The notes under the pieces: generated by a model
The model's database searches: none
What the model saw: the letters and a program-made list of their open reading frames with translations, nothing else
What the model was told of the DNA's origin: nothing
Made by a program: the position numbers and the translations under genes
Source: Protonemura montana
Lineage: Eukaryota; Arthropoda; Insecta; Plecoptera; Nemouridae
Direction: 5' to 3'
Length of the DNA: 64,000 bases
Assembly: GCA_947568835.1 (NCBI GenBank)
Contig: OX387606.1
Location: 22,421,225 to 22,485,224, forward strand
Shown: positions 45,101 through 51,862 of the stretch, piece by piece
How positions within the stretch are numbered: position 1 is the first letter of the stretch
Layout: every line of letters starts with the position of its first letter

Positions 45101-48100
45101 GTTAGGTTAGTTTACTCTGGTGTCCAGCCTGGCAGGTTAGGTTAGTTTACTCTGGTGTCCAGCCTGGCAGGTTAGGTTAGTTTACTCTGGTGTCCGGCCT
45201 GGCAGGTTAGGTTAGTTTAGTCTGGTGTCCGGCCTGGCAGGTTAGGTTAGTTTACTCTGGTGTCCAGCCTGGCAGGTTAAGTTAGTTTACTCTGGTGTCT
45301 GGCCTGGCATGTTAGGTTAGTTTAATCTGGTGTCCAGCCTGGCAGGTTAGGTTAGTTTACTCTGGTGTCCAGCCTGGCAGGTTAGGTTAGTTTAATCTGG
45401 TGTCCGGCCTGGCAGGTTAGGTTAGTTTACTCTGGTGTCCGGCCTGGCAGGTTAGGTTAGTTTACTCTGGTGTCCGGCCTGGCAGGTTAGGTTAGTTTAC
45501 TCTGGTGTCCGGCCTGGTAGATGGATGGTCGGCGACTGGCAGAAGGACTGCAAAGACTGCGCGCCCGGAGACACGAGCTGCTCGCGCACGCGCTCTGTGG
45601 TCTGCTCCAAGCCGGTGGGCGAGGGAGAGGGCGAGACTGACCTCGTGGCTGATAACCTCTGCGCCGGCGCCAGACCTCACGACGTCGAGCTCTGTCCCAT
45701 GGCGACCACGTCGTCGCACGTGGGGCCACGTGCACCGTGTCGCGAAGACGTTGCCGCGCCTCCCAGCCTGGTCGCCATCCTCCGACAGACCAAGGAGGAC
45801 ACCGTCACCGACATCCTCTTTGATCCGGAGGCGATGCGCCGCGTCCTCGACTACGACGCCCGGGACAGGCTGGAGTCGAGGTGTTGCAATGACACCCACA
45901 CGGAGGAAGACGACGACGATGACGACGAAGAGGACGATGACGACGGCTTGTCCTGCGTGAACGGCCCCGTGAAAGCCGTGAAGTTAAAGGCGGTCTGTTC
46001 CTCGAAGCACAAAGCTCGCACTAAGAGAGAAGGCTGCGAGCTGACCCCGAGCAAGCCACCGCGGGCAAAGTTCAACCGAGGTCAGACAGTGGTCGACTCA
46101 GTGGACCTCGACGACTTCCACATCAGCTTTTCGCCGGGCCGCGACGGGGTCCAGCGCAACGCCTCCATGCCGTCGTGCGTGTCGGGGGAGGAGGCGTTGA
46201 AGCTGCTCGGACGTCTACAAGCTGCTGACCACAAGGACCGGGATGAGCACGGCAAGCGAGACAAGAGAGAGGTTCGAGGTGGAGACAAGGACGTCGACGA
46301 GATGAGGCGGAGAATTCGGTTGGAAGAAGATCGGCTCGAGCAGAAGATCGCCGAAGAGCCGCGCCTGGGGAGGGCGTTTTACAAGCGCCAGGCAGACGGC
46401 GAGCACCAGGTGAGCCTGCTCGATATCGAACTCGAGTCGGAGCACGACGATGACCTCCAGAAGATCGAGGAGTTCGACCAACGGCCGCTGGACAGGCGCG
46501 CTGACGTCGCACTGGACGTTGACAGTTTCCTCGGCACCGACCTGCTCGGCGACATGAACGACGCGAACCTCGGAGTCGGCGGAGACCTCGGAGTCGGCGG
46601 AGACCTCGGAGTCGGCGAGCTCGGGACGCAAGCCATCGTCGCCTCGGTCCTCGAGGACACTGACAAGCTCAGTCGAGGGGAGTTCGTCAGTCCGGAGGCT
46701 CTGGTGTCGCCGCCGAAGGTCACTGCCCCGGTGTCACCGAAAGCAGTGGGCTCAGCGTCGCCATGGACTGTGGACGCGGTTGTTGCTGCGCAGATGCAAG
46801 CCAGCAGACCTCTGCAAGCCTCGCCTCACCAGTTCGTCGCCCGACCGCTAGGGTCCCCATACCGCCTGGAGATGCCAGCAAGAGAACAACAGAGCCAAGC
46901 GTGGCAGGGTGTCGAACTCGGGGTAGGCGGTAGCATGCTACAAGGCCGTGCCAACCCCAAGGGCAACCTCTTTCCAGGGCACGAACCAAGGGTCAGCCTG
47001 GAGCAGGCTGGCAAGGGTTACCTCTCTCCCACGAGGACTTTTCAAGGCATGAGGCACGATGGTAACCATGACAACTCGGGACAGTTGGCAGCTAATCAGC
47101 CAGCCAGTCGTTACGCATTCAATCCAGAGCGTGGTAACCATGACAACTCAGCTCAGTTGGCAGCTAATCAGCCAGCCAGTCGGTATGCATCCAATCCAGA
47201 GCGTGGTAACCATGACAACTCAGCTCAGTTGGCAGCTAATCAGCCAGCCAGTCGGTATGCATCCAATCCAGAGCGTGGTAACCATGACAACTCAGCTCAG
47301 TTGGCAGCTAATCAGCCAGCCAGTCGGTATGCATCCAATCCAGAGCGTGGTAACCATGACAACTCGGCTCAGTTGGTAGCGAGCCAACCAGCCAGTCGTT
47401 ACGCATCCAATCCAGAGCGGGAACCAATGGGGAGTCTAGGATGGGAACCAATGGGAAGTCCAGGATGCAACCAGCCGTACCAAGCGCTGGTGGGAACCCC
47501 GGACATGCGGCAACGCGTTGACAACTACGAGGGGTGGCACCCAAGCGTGAGTCAGCTGCAGAAGCAGCGGAGTGCGCAGGTGCAGAGCCTGCGTCCGGTT
47601 GAGGATGAAGTTCAGCATGTGCAGACCAAAGACCTCATAGATGCGATTTACAAAGACTTGAGTCCGCTGATTCAAAGAGACTACTATGTCCAAGGCGAAC
47701 CATACCAGTCGGCGTACCCGAAGCCTCAGGGCAGGGCGTATGCTACAGAAGACGGCAGCTACCATCAGTTCTTGCCACAACCTGTCCCAGCCGTGAGGAA
47801 CTCCGACACGGAGGGTCTGGACCTGGCCAACAAGTACAACTTCAGACCGTCCCATCTCGGCCAGACTCTAATGTCTGATCTAAGGAGACCACAGGAACAA
47901 AGTGCCGCGAAACAAGTTGAACTAAGCGAGCATATGAAGGCTGCTTCTGCTTTGCAAGACACCGGCCATGGTTCTATGGACCTTTCCTCGGAGGCTAGGC
48001 GTGGACCAGGCGTGGACCTTGCTTTGGAGGCTAGGCGTGGACCTGGCGTTGATCTTTTTCCAGAGGCTAGGCGTGGACCTGGCGTGGACCTGACTCCGGC

Positions 48101-49637
48101 GGCTAGGCATGGACCTGGCGTGGACATTTCTTCGGAGGCTAGGCGTGGACCTGGCGTGGACATTTCTCCGGAGGCTAGGCGTGGACCTGGCGTGAACCTT
48201 GCTTCGGAGGCTAGACGTGGACCTGGCGTGGACCTGGCTCTAGCAGCCAAGCGTGGACCTGGCGTGGACCTAGCTCTAGCAGCCAAGCGTGGACCTGGTG
48301 TGGACCTGCAGAGACAAAATGCTTTGCTAACGGAGAAATCCTTGAAGTCTGCATCCAGCAGCCAAAGACCGGCCATCAAGCAGGCTCTGCTGCGTAAGCC
48401 CGGTGAGTTGAGACAACCTTCGTCGCTTCAGTCGGTCAAACCAGACGCGAGGGAGGAGTTCAGAAAGGAATTTAGTCAGGAACTGGCCACGGAGTCTCTC
48501 GCTTCTAATCCAGAGATGGGTAAACAAGATGCAGTCGCCAAGGAATTAGAAGCTAAACAACAGCTCCATCAAGTGGCTTCTTCGTCGGACAAAGAAGATA
48601 TTGAGGAACATATCAGAGAAGAGCTGCTCAAGAAACTTCAGCCGAAACAAGAGTTAAAACCAGACGTTGGTGACGCGATGAGGTTCAAGTCAGACCAGGA
48701 GCTGAGCACGGATTTGAAAGAAGAGTTAAGACAAGAACTCTTGGAGCAGAAGTTGAAATCAGACCTGAAACCGAAGCTGAGTGCGCCCGTACCCAAGCAG
48801 GAGCAAGTCGACCCACTGGGCCAGCTCGACCCGTATCGGGGATACTCAGACATCTCCGAGAAGTCATTGAAACGCATGCAAGAACATATAAATCGGCTGA
48901 ACAAACATCAGCGAGCAGCCAAACAGTTGCAACGCCTTTCAACGCTCGACTCTGAGCAACGCGAAGGTGCACTCTACTTCGGCGACCTGCCACAGCGAGA
49001 GCTAGACATCATCGAGGCGATGGGGGCGATTCACAGGGACCGTTCCGAGCCGACGAGTCTGGCCAACGTCGATCACGCGATGTTGGGGGCAGACACTGGC
49101 CGACGCAGTTGGGAGGACGTTGCCGTCGTCGGGCAGGAACTAGGGCTAGAAGCTGGACTTAGATCCATTGAGAAGCGTGATTCTAGTAAAGATAGCGGTA
49201 TCAGAAGTGACATCTTGGAAGATGCCGAGGCGAGGCTAAGCGATGACTATGTCGGCGACATTTCTCTGCGATATGATGGTGAAGACGGAAGTCCTCAGAA
49301 GCGGCAGGATCGAGTGCTGTACTTGACCGAGACCAGAAGAAAACGCAAGGCGGATCGCATTGAAGACATGAATCCTCAGGAGTGGGGGAAACGTAACGCT
49401 AACCGATGTGAAGATAGACCTCACAAGGTCCACGCCCACGTGCGCAAGGGGGAGACTATCAACGACTCTGAGGACCCCGGTGATGTAAGACTCACCTTTG
49501 TGGACGACTCCGAGGAAGACTTGCGTGCTGGTAAGGTTGTACCGACCACACAGGTGCAAGGCAAGCAGGCTCTCAAGCTAATGGACGAAATGCAGAAACA
49601 CGCAAGAACAAAGGCGGCTCACGGCGCTCGATGCTGA
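24034..49637 (+). CDS. Gene B: ADAMTS-like metalloprotease with giant C-terminal extension, 15 exons
   Basis: Predicted secreted zinc metalloprotease, tandem paralogue of gene A. Exons: 24034-24124, 24221-24573, 24964-25099, 26920-27182, 28322-28446, 28709-28855, 29001-29150, 36385-36529, 40837-40929, 42551-42760, 42927-43041, 43124-43248, 43543-43809, 43949-44298, 45521-49637. They total 6,687 nt, one open frame of 2,228 residues. The order is signal peptide, M12B propeptide, catalytic domain (HELAHTLGVDHD, Met-turn TVMNPA), disintegrin-like, TSP1, Cys-rich, spacer and two C-terminal TSP1 modules. About 1,300 residues of low-complexity, charged and repeated sequence follow. That tail is far longer than usual for ADAMTS proteins. 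The intron 29151-36384 hosts gene C on the opposite strand. Confidence 0.9.
24221..24573 (+). CDS. Gene B exon 2: M12B propeptide
   Basis: Acceptor ACCATTTCAG, phase 1 in, phase 0 out (GGGCTG|GTAAGT). It encodes FVHNAGDLKVVVPKKVTHDG, VHHVELWPNHEMVSPGMVV and CHYQGKVKG, ending at CEGL. It covers in one exon what gene A splits by the minisatellite intron at 2705-3295. Confidence 0.9.
24964..25099 (+). CDS. Gene B exon 3: propeptide, second part
   Basis: Phase 0 in (acceptor TCCCTAG), phase 1 out (ACACAG|GTCAGT). TGVLRTRRGSYIIEPSADHK and DEPNCGNTG align with gene A. The Cys of PNC is the candidate cysteine switch. Confidence 0.88.
25222..25490 (-). mobile_element. Dispersed non-autonomous element, related to the 16.3-kb hairpin
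   Basis: Reverse-complement match to 42222-42476 (shared GCTGAGCAAACGAGGCCGG, TTTTTAACAAAC, ATGTTTATCAATCGTTGA and TCTGCGAGAAA). The part from 25360 also matches the loop and inner right arm of the hairpin at 16281-16698 (ATCAATCGTTGA, AGTCTCAAA, CGAAATTAAATTTC). It lies in the gene B intron 25100-26919. Confidence 0.75.
25500..26125. other. GC-rich unique intronic stretch
   Basis: About 600 bp of non-repetitive sequence with many CpGs. No exon fits the gene B frame. It could hold an enhancer, but nothing in the bases alone shows that. Confidence 0.3.
26126..26390 (-). mobile_element. 5S-derived SINE, internally deleted
   Basis: Tail and GACGCCATTAGACCAGTG block are present, then it jumps directly to AACAGAACTGGTCATATG and the 5S-like head (minus GTTAAGCAACTCTGCGCTGA), skipping the GTGCCGGCAC segment. 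Confidence 0.8.
26418..26786 (-). repeat. 41-bp minisatellite, about 9 copies, inverted relative to 7728-8921
   Basis: Units read AGCATAGGATCCAGCCAGCT, GATCTCAAATAACCTGG on plus, the reverse complement of the gene A array. The host introns are not equivalent in the two genes (gene B 25100-26919 against gene A 7700-9008). Confidence 0.93.
26786..26880 (-). repeat. Dispersed repeat, copy 2 (see 22724-22805)
   Basis: The reverse complement contains GAAGCCAAGACCGCCATCTT and TTTTCAGTTCTCACAAAGAG. Confidence 0.7.
26920..27182 (+). CDS. Gene B exon 4: propeptide end and catalytic domain start
   Basis: Acceptor GATTTGCAG, phase 1 in, phase 0 out (AAGGAG|GTACAG). The processing site is ALAKR|GLVNE. 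MYLETLLVLDRTLIDFHGGT and YALTVINMAYTLYHED are the start of the M12B catalytic fold. The donor lies inside an 11-bp sequence repeated at 27749-27759. Confidence 0.9.
27192..27748 (-). mobile_element. Two tRNA-carrying foldback elements, the second intact with perfect 37-bp TIRs
   Basis: The intact copy is 27490-27747. Its left end GGATGAAATCTTATTTAAAT (27490-27526) is the exact reverse complement of the right end (27711-27747), 37 of 37 bases. The interior holds CCGTCTCAAAAATTGATGCC and, on the minus strand, a tRNA-like core (A-box-like TTGCTCAATGGTTCAGAGCA; B-box-like GGGGTTCGAGTCCC). The first copy (27192-27480) lacks the left terminus. The pair is bracketed by AGGTACAGGAC at 27181-27191 and 27749-27759. 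Confidence 0.88.
27760..28320. other. AT-rich intronic stretch
   Basis: No exon, RNA gene or repeat recognised in the last 560 bp of the gene B intron 27183-28321. Confidence 0.4.
28322..28446 (+). CDS. Gene B exon 5: catalytic domain
   Basis: Acceptor CCTTCCCCAG, phase 0 in, phase 2 out (ACAAG|GTACGT). It encodes HFCAWQQKMNPGDDNHPNHH and DVALLITR, the counterpart of gene A exon 4. Confidence 0.93.
28455..28640. repeat. 9-bp CAGCCATCC/CAGCCGTCC minisatellite, about 18 copies
   Basis: Almost fills the short intron 28447-28708. A following block (28638-28680) resembles coding sequence of exon 6 (TGTGGACTCCTTGGCCTGGC occurs at 28641 and again at 28738), an apparent partial duplication of the exon into its own upstream intron. 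Confidence 0.88.
28709..28855 (+). CDS. Gene B exon 6: catalytic domain, first half of zinc motif
   Basis: Phase 2 in and out (CACAC|GTGAGT). It encodes VDICADESNCGLLGLARM and AHELAHT. The HExxH residues are intact. Confidence 0.93.
29001..29150 (+). CDS. Gene B exon 7: completes zinc motif and Met-turn
   Basis: Phase 2 in and out. LGVDHD completes HELAHTLGVDHD. TTVMNPA is the Met-turn. It ends MKTEEWTKCSSEDMRAFL. The next exon is 7.2 kb away, across nested gene C. Confidence 0.93.
29187..29262 (-). mobile_element. tRNA-like SINE head, left member of an inverted pair
   Basis: The minus strand reads AAGCTCAGTTGGTAGATCAC, an anticodon-like arm CCCGA-CCTGCAA-TTGGG, and GGGTTCATATCCC (B box). 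The T-stem and acceptor do not pair, so it is not a functional tRNA. Confidence 0.7.
29376..29451 (+). mobile_element. tRNA-like SINE head, right member of an inverted pair
   Basis: GATAGCTCAGTTGGTGGAGC forms a good D arm and CCGGG-TTCGTAT-CCCGG a perfect T arm. The anticodon-like loop is CAGGCAA and the acceptor ends do not pair. With 29187-29262 it forms an inverted repeat around CACATATTCCAGCTTT / AAAGCTGGAATATGTG. Confidence 0.7.
29586..29591 (-). terminator. Possible polyadenylation signal of gene C
   Basis: AATAAA on the minus strand, about 760 bp past the gene C stop. It is the first clear AATAAA I found downstream. Its use would put the 24-bp array into the 3' UTR. Confidence 0.3.
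29797..30256 (-). repeat. 24-bp minisatellite, about 19 copies
   Basis: The unit reads CCCATGTCTGAGTCATCCCG plus GTGT on plus. Being 8 codons long, it opens artefactual frames on both strands. It lies just 3' of the gene C stop. Confidence 0.93.
30349..33470 (-). CDS. Gene C exon 2
   Basis: Holds all of the mature protein. The frame stays open upstream of the acceptor for about nine codons (MSESYVFVS), but the TTTGTTTCAG acceptor at 33471 and the in-phase signal exon show that this part is intronic. Within the exon, the NTRPTSL and KTKHPSKE repeats are near identical at DNA level, so the exon itself has grown by tandem duplication. Confidence 0.88.
30349..34513 (-). CDS. Gene C: nested secreted repeat-rich protein, 2 coding exons, 1,059 residues
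   Basis: Exon 1 is 34513-34456 and exon 2 is 33470-30349, with a phase-1 intron (CAAG|GTAAGT ... TTTGTTTCAG). The 3,180 nt are one open frame. The start is MEGRSLLWVTVAIGWLASQ, a clear signal peptide. Then come a helical N-terminal region (about residues 60-160) and a Cys-rich block (about 190-280) of CNxN..PxC motifs such as CNDNVYPPCSATSGTPC. After these are about nine NVGNxNTRPTSLSG repeats, SVPWANNANQG repeats, a Glu-rich stretch (about 665-735), five copies of a Lys-rich repeat with KPAKIKTKHPSKEVDSSQ, and a basic tail. I do not recognise the family. The composition suggests an extracellular structural, cuticular or mineral-binding protein (inference). It is read against gene B, within the intron 29151-36384. 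Confidence 0.85.
33471..34455. repeat. 73-bp minisatellite, about 11 copies, filling the gene C intron
   Basis: The array runs from about 33610 to 34420 with GCAGTCCCATATGATAACCA, GTTTTAAGATCCTTGTGTG and CTATGCTTGTGCTTATTGC in each unit. It ends about 30 bp before exon 1. Confidence 0.92.
34456..34513 (-). CDS. Gene C exon 1: signal peptide
   Basis: 58 nt from the ATG (34513) to CAAG|GTAAGT. It encodes a 19-residue hydrophobic leader ending ASQ, and the split codon continues as VAAISPNST. It starts about 30 nt downstream of a likely transcription start given the TATA-like box at 34566-34573. Confidence 0.85.
34566..34573 (-). promoter_or_regulatory. TATA-like box of gene C
   Basis: CATAAAAG on the minus strand, 53 nt upstream of the ATG. 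Transcription would begin near 34540, giving a short 5' UTR. Confidence 0.5.
34600..35030. other. Unique intronic stretch upstream of gene C
   Basis: No repeat or exon recognised. It is the likely upstream regulatory region of gene C. Confidence 0.35.
35035..35420 (-). mobile_element. 3' end of a 5'-truncated non-LTR retrotransposon
   Basis: On the minus strand a frame reads KKYCLVRAYDTRQQNVKRL and PNYAGTKLFAF, like the C-terminal end of ORF2 in CR1/Jockey-type LINEs. It is followed by CGGGACGAATAAAAGC and a (TTA)n tail. Everything upstream is lost. Confidence 0.7.
35421..35945. other. AT-rich intronic stretch
   Basis: Short CAACGCCAC repeats at 35447-35490; otherwise nothing recognised. 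Confidence 0.4.
35951..36330 (+). mobile_element. 5S-derived SINE, two heads plus body
   Basis: Two tandem heads (GTTAAGCAACACTGCGCTCG, GTATTGGATGGGTGACC), the CAGAACTGGT-type linker and the body through CCGGCACCGGGTTGCCCC. The 3' tail is missing; it ends at the CTTCTAGAC segment about 55 bp before the exon 8 acceptor. Confidence 0.85.
36385..36529 (+). CDS. Gene B exon 8: disintegrin-like domain
   Basis: Acceptor TTCTGCGCAG, phase 2 in, phase 0 out (GGGCTT|GTGAGT). It encodes SGFGKCLSDEPADHVYNVQD and GGDYQCRSLISQQAVECEMG. Same length (145 bp) as gene A exon 7. Confidence 0.92.
36530..36712 (+). repeat. 38-bp minisatellite that repeats the splice donor, about 5 copies
   Basis: Each unit runs GTGAGTAGCATTACTTGCCT ... 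AAAGGCTT, so the exon end plus donor (GGCTT|GTGAGT) is re-created at 38-bp steps. The first unit starts exactly at the authentic donor. Confidence 0.93.
36760..37015 (-). mobile_element. Degenerate tRNA-carrying foldback element
   Basis: Contains CTCAAAAATTGTAACCCAAA, two tRNA-like cores in tandem (AATTGAGCTACTTGAACCCC), and CTCCAAGGAGTAGAACCATG. No outer termini are visible. Confidence 0.7.
37020..39245. repeat. 31-bp pyrimidine-rich minisatellite, about 70 copies
   Basis: The unit contains CCAGGACCTCCCTATCTTCC and TCCTAGCTAGT. A block around 37820-38038 recurs almost exactly at 38555-38773 (offset 735 bp), showing a larger duplication. It lies in the gene B intron 36530-40836. Confidence 0.93.
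39246..39695. other. Unique stretch between two arrays
   Basis: 450 bp without repeats; no exon fits gene B. Confidence 0.35.
39700..40825 (+). repeat. 40-bp minisatellite of acceptor-like units, about 28 copies
   Basis: The unit is TTGATGTCTCTCTTACTTTGTAG followed by GCAATATAACCACTTGG (listed in two parts). Each pyrimidine tract plus TAG resembles a 3' splice site. The authentic acceptor (GATGTTTTCTTTGCAG at 40836) is a mutated last unit. Units alternate GG/GA and CTC/CCC in a partly regular three-unit order. Confidence 0.93.
40837..40929 (+). CDS. Gene B exon 9: disintegrin-like domain, second part
   Basis: 31 codons, phase 0 on both sides. It encodes TCDSLNCEVPGYGCMETHVM and GTACGEKK. 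The donor is AAG|GTACGA. Confidence 0.92.
40950..41402 (+). repeat. 10-bp GGTACGACCC minisatellite, about 45 copies
   Basis: Variants are GGTACGATCC and GGTAGGACCT. It begins 20 bp after the exon 9 donor, and the unit contains the same GGTACGA as the donor. Spurious frames (YDPVRPGTT, RTGSYRVVP) arise on both strands. Confidence 0.93.
41403..42221. other. Unique intronic stretch, partly GC-rich
   Basis: About 800 bp without clear repeats, exon or RNA gene, flanked by the 10-bp array and the dispersed element at 42222. Confidence 0.35.
42222..42476 (+). mobile_element. Dispersed non-autonomous element (inverted relative to 25222-25490)
   Basis: Shares AAATTTAATTTCCTTATTTC, TCGCAGATTGCTCGCATC, TTATTAATGCTAACC, AAAAAGGACGGCTGCAAGTG and GGCCTCGTTTGCTCAGCAGA with the reverse complement of the other copy. 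Confidence 0.78.
42551..42760 (+). CDS. Gene B exon 10: central TSP1 repeat
   Basis: 210 bp, phase 0 on both sides. It encodes WCYQRRCLELGERPGSVDGG, WGAWGAWSACSRTCGSGI and CDNPTPSRLGKFC. Identical in length and splice phase to gene A exon 9. Confidence 0.96.
42927..43041 (+). CDS. Gene B exon 11: Cys-rich domain
   Basis: Phase 0 in, phase 1 out. It encodes PCEAGSVPFRDAQCSEFNDW and THTWTAHYMHDG. Confidence 0.94.
43124..43248 (+). CDS. Gene B exon 12: Cys-rich domain
   Basis: Phase 1 in, phase 0 out (TGTCGG|GTGAGC). It encodes NQCALFCKNERDIVAMLKPK and VVDGTSCMRGHRDLCIGGSC. A CTTGTCGGGTGAGCTA copy of the exon end plus donor recurs at 43295 in the intron. Confidence 0.94.
43543..43809 (+). CDS. 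Gene B exon 13: Cys-rich/spacer junction and spacer
   Basis: 89 codons, phase 0 on both sides. It encodes VPCDMNLESHAVEDVCGIC, GDGTEC, then VPLGARNIHVDELEPTHALI. It joins in one exon what gene A splits as exons 12 and 13. Confidence 0.94.
43949..44298 (+). CDS. Gene B exon 14: spacer end and second TSP1
   Basis: Phase 0 in, phase 2 out (GCCAG|GTACAC). It encodes MTHLRQESLHIPGPTTKPLA and WDFVSWSPCSAQCGPGEE, with CFLQPC closing the TSP1. Confidence 0.94.
44335..45515 (+). repeat. 35-bp minisatellite of acceptor-like units, about 33 copies
   Basis: The unit is GGCCTGGCAGGTTAGGTTAG plus TTTACTCTGGTGTCC. The last unit has become GGCCTGGTAG|ATGG, the acceptor of exon 15. The array fills the intron 44299-45520. 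Confidence 0.94.
45521..49637 (+). CDS. Gene B exon 15 (last): third TSP1 and extension of about 1,300 residues
   Basis: Phase 2 in, ending in TGA. It opens with a TSP1 (WMVGDWQKDCKDC, CSRTRSVVC, ELCPM). It then runs through a Glu/Asp cluster, a GVGGDLGVGGDL repeat, and five 24-residue repeats with NHDNSAQLAANQPASRYASN (47048-47420). About ten 12-residue repeats with EARRGPGVDL follow (47990-48310), then long Glu/Lys/Gln-rich, probably coiled stretches with many dibasic sites. The exon is a single open frame of over 4 kb, so it is under coding constraint. Confidence 0.9.
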
Positions 49638-49992
49638 CTGTACCTTCAACTATTTTAATATAGGTGTGTATTTTCAAATGAAATATATCTGACGGTTTGT
49701 TACCCCCTTGTGTGTGTATACGTTCCTTGTTAACGGACTACGTGCCGCGAATATCCTGTGAGAATTGTTAAGGTTTTGAGACCCGAATGGCGCTGTGGCA
49801 CACACCCAGTCGTACCCCGCGAGTTTCGCGAGTTTGGTTTTGCTTTCAAGGATATTGATTGGTTGATATCGTCCTCAATTAGACCGGCGCTTGTGTCGGG
49901 TTCCCAACTCGAGACCTGCTGCCGTCGTCATTCACCGCAAGGGCTAGAGATGTGCCCGATATTTCATCCCACATGGGACGTTGCGGCGAGAT

Positions 49993-49998
49993 AATAAA
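49993..49998 (+). terminator. Polyadenylation signal of gene B
   Basis: AATAAA 356 nt after the stop codon, the first clear one on the plus strand. Confidence 0.5.
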
Positions 49999-49999
49999 A

Positions 50000-50430
50000 G
50001 CTCCCCTTTAAGAGTATTATTTCCCCAGCCCCACCACGGCCAGCGGTAGCTGGCCGTGGTGGGGGTGGGCGGCGATGCAGGGTCCTGGCGCGGCGATCAC
50101 CTTATACCCGCCTAACCGGCTCATTAGCGATTCTCTCGAGATGAAGTTGTTTTAAATTCCCCCCGCCCCTTCATCCACAACCACCAGACCATTACTAAGA
50201 TTGTTTCTGTTTTCTCCTTTTCTTACACGAAAGCTTACGCTTTCCAAGTTTATTTCCACCAAGTTTCCGCCGCAGGAAATGCGTGTAAATCACATGCATT
50301 TGTCACAAAGAGATTTAGCCAAACATCGCATGCTTTTATGACGTCACACGTCTTCATTGTCTCAACTTTTCTTCAAGTCGTTTGTTTAGATTTCAAGCCG
50401 AGCTTTTAGCCGCGAGATTTTCCGTGCGCG
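50000..50430. other. Intergenic stretch
   Basis: A CCACCACGGCCAGCGG / CAGCTACCGCTGGCCGTG-like inverted repeat sits at about 50031-50064. Nothing else recognised. Confidence 0.35.
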
Positions 50431-50435
50431 CGGCC

Positions 50436-51230
50436 CTGGCCTGCCCTGCCCTGCCCTGCCCTGCCCTGCCCTGCCCTGCCCTGCCCTGGCCTGCACAGCC
50501 TTGCCCTGACCTGCCCTGCCCTGCCCTGCCCTGCCCTGCCCTGCCCTGCCCTGCCCTGCCCTGCCCTGCCCTGCCCTGCCCTGCCCTGCCCTGCCCTGCC
50601 CTGCCCTGCCCTGCCCTGCCCTGCCCTGCCCTGCCCTGCCCTGCCCTGCCCTGCCCTGCCCTGCCCTGCCCTGCCCTGCCCTGGCCTGCACAGCCTTGCC
50701 CTGGCCTGCCCTGCCCTGCCCTGCCCTGCCCTGCCCTGGCCTGCACAGCCTTGCCCAGGCCTGCCCTGCCCTGCCCTGCCCTGCCCTGCCCTGCCCTGCC
50801 CTGCCCAGCCCAGCCCTGCCCAGCCCAGCCCTGCCCTGCCCTGCCCTGCCCTGCCCTGCCCTGCCCTGCCCTGCCCTGCCCTGCCCTGCCCTGCCCTGCC
50901 CTGGCCTGCACAGCCTTGCCCTGGCCTGCCCTGCCCTGCCCTGCCCTGCCCTGCCCTGCCCTGCCCTGCCCTGCCCAGCCCTGCCCAGCCCAGCCCTGCC
51001 CTGCCCTGCCCTGCCCTGCCCTGCCCTGCCCTGCCCTTCCCTGGCCTGCACAGCCTTGCCCTGCCCTGCCCTGCCCTGCCCTGCCCAGCCCTGCCCTGCC
51101 CTGCCCTGCCCTGCCCTGCCCTGCCCTGCCCTGCCCTGCCCTGCCCTGCCCTGCCCTGCCCTGCCCTGCCCTGCCCTGCCCTGTCCTGCCCTGCTCTGCC
51201 CTGCCCTGCCCTGCCCTGCCCTGCCTAGCC
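50436..51230. repeat. CCCTG pentamer array, about 155 copies
   Basis: Interrupted four times by a GGCCTGCACAGCCTTGCCCT variant block. Strongly G/C strand-asymmetric. The unit length of 5 keeps frames open on both strands (CPALPCPAL, RAGQGRAGQ). Confidence 0.95.
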
Positions 51231-51719
51231 TTGATCACGTTTGGCCATGAAGCATTAACTAGATTCATCCAGTTCTGTCCGCTAGATTGTTATCAAAGAG
51301 ACTGAGCTCTACGCGCGCCAAGTGAAGACATCTTAGAAGCTAAGATGTCAGGATCACGGCGGGATATTGAAGATGTGCTTTCCACTTGCACAAGTCCATC
51401 TGCCCCCCCCCCCCCGCCCCCCCTCTCTTTCAGCTGACGCCTTTGTTCGATCAAGTGTCTGATTTCACGAAGACAATGCCGGGTGACAACTTCACGCGAT
51501 AATTTCTTCTCTCTGCGACGGACGACGCCAAACGAATCGCGTTACGCACGCTACGACGGACGCGTCGCGACGCTTTCATGTACGGCGCCGTCACGTGACG
51601 ACGCGGTCGAACGAGCACAGAGAATCGGGATAGATTTTCCAGCCGAGTTGGTGCAGGATTGCGAGACTTGCGCCGAGTCCTGATTAAATTCCCACTAATC
51701 ACGACTGTCTTACACATCT

Positions 51720-51862
51720 GTAACTTCATGCAATAGATAACAACGTGCGCCACTGGACTTATATGGAGATGAGACCCTTCGCCACTGGACTCACATAGTG
51801 ATGAGACCCTGCGCCACTGGACGCACAGGGTGATAACAACGTGCGCCACTGGATTTACCTAG
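51720..51862. repeat. About 30-bp repeat, 4 copies
   Basis: TGCGCCACTGGACTTACAT-type units alternating with GATGAGACCCT or GATAACAACG. Confidence 0.8.

Noticed and set aside
45492..49559. Minus-strand frames opposite gene B exon 15
   Set aside because: Shadows of a GC-rich, repeat-containing coding exon.
50382..51305. 307-codon CPALPCPAL frame and minus GRAGQGRAG frames
   Set aside because: Artefacts of the CCCTG pentamer array.
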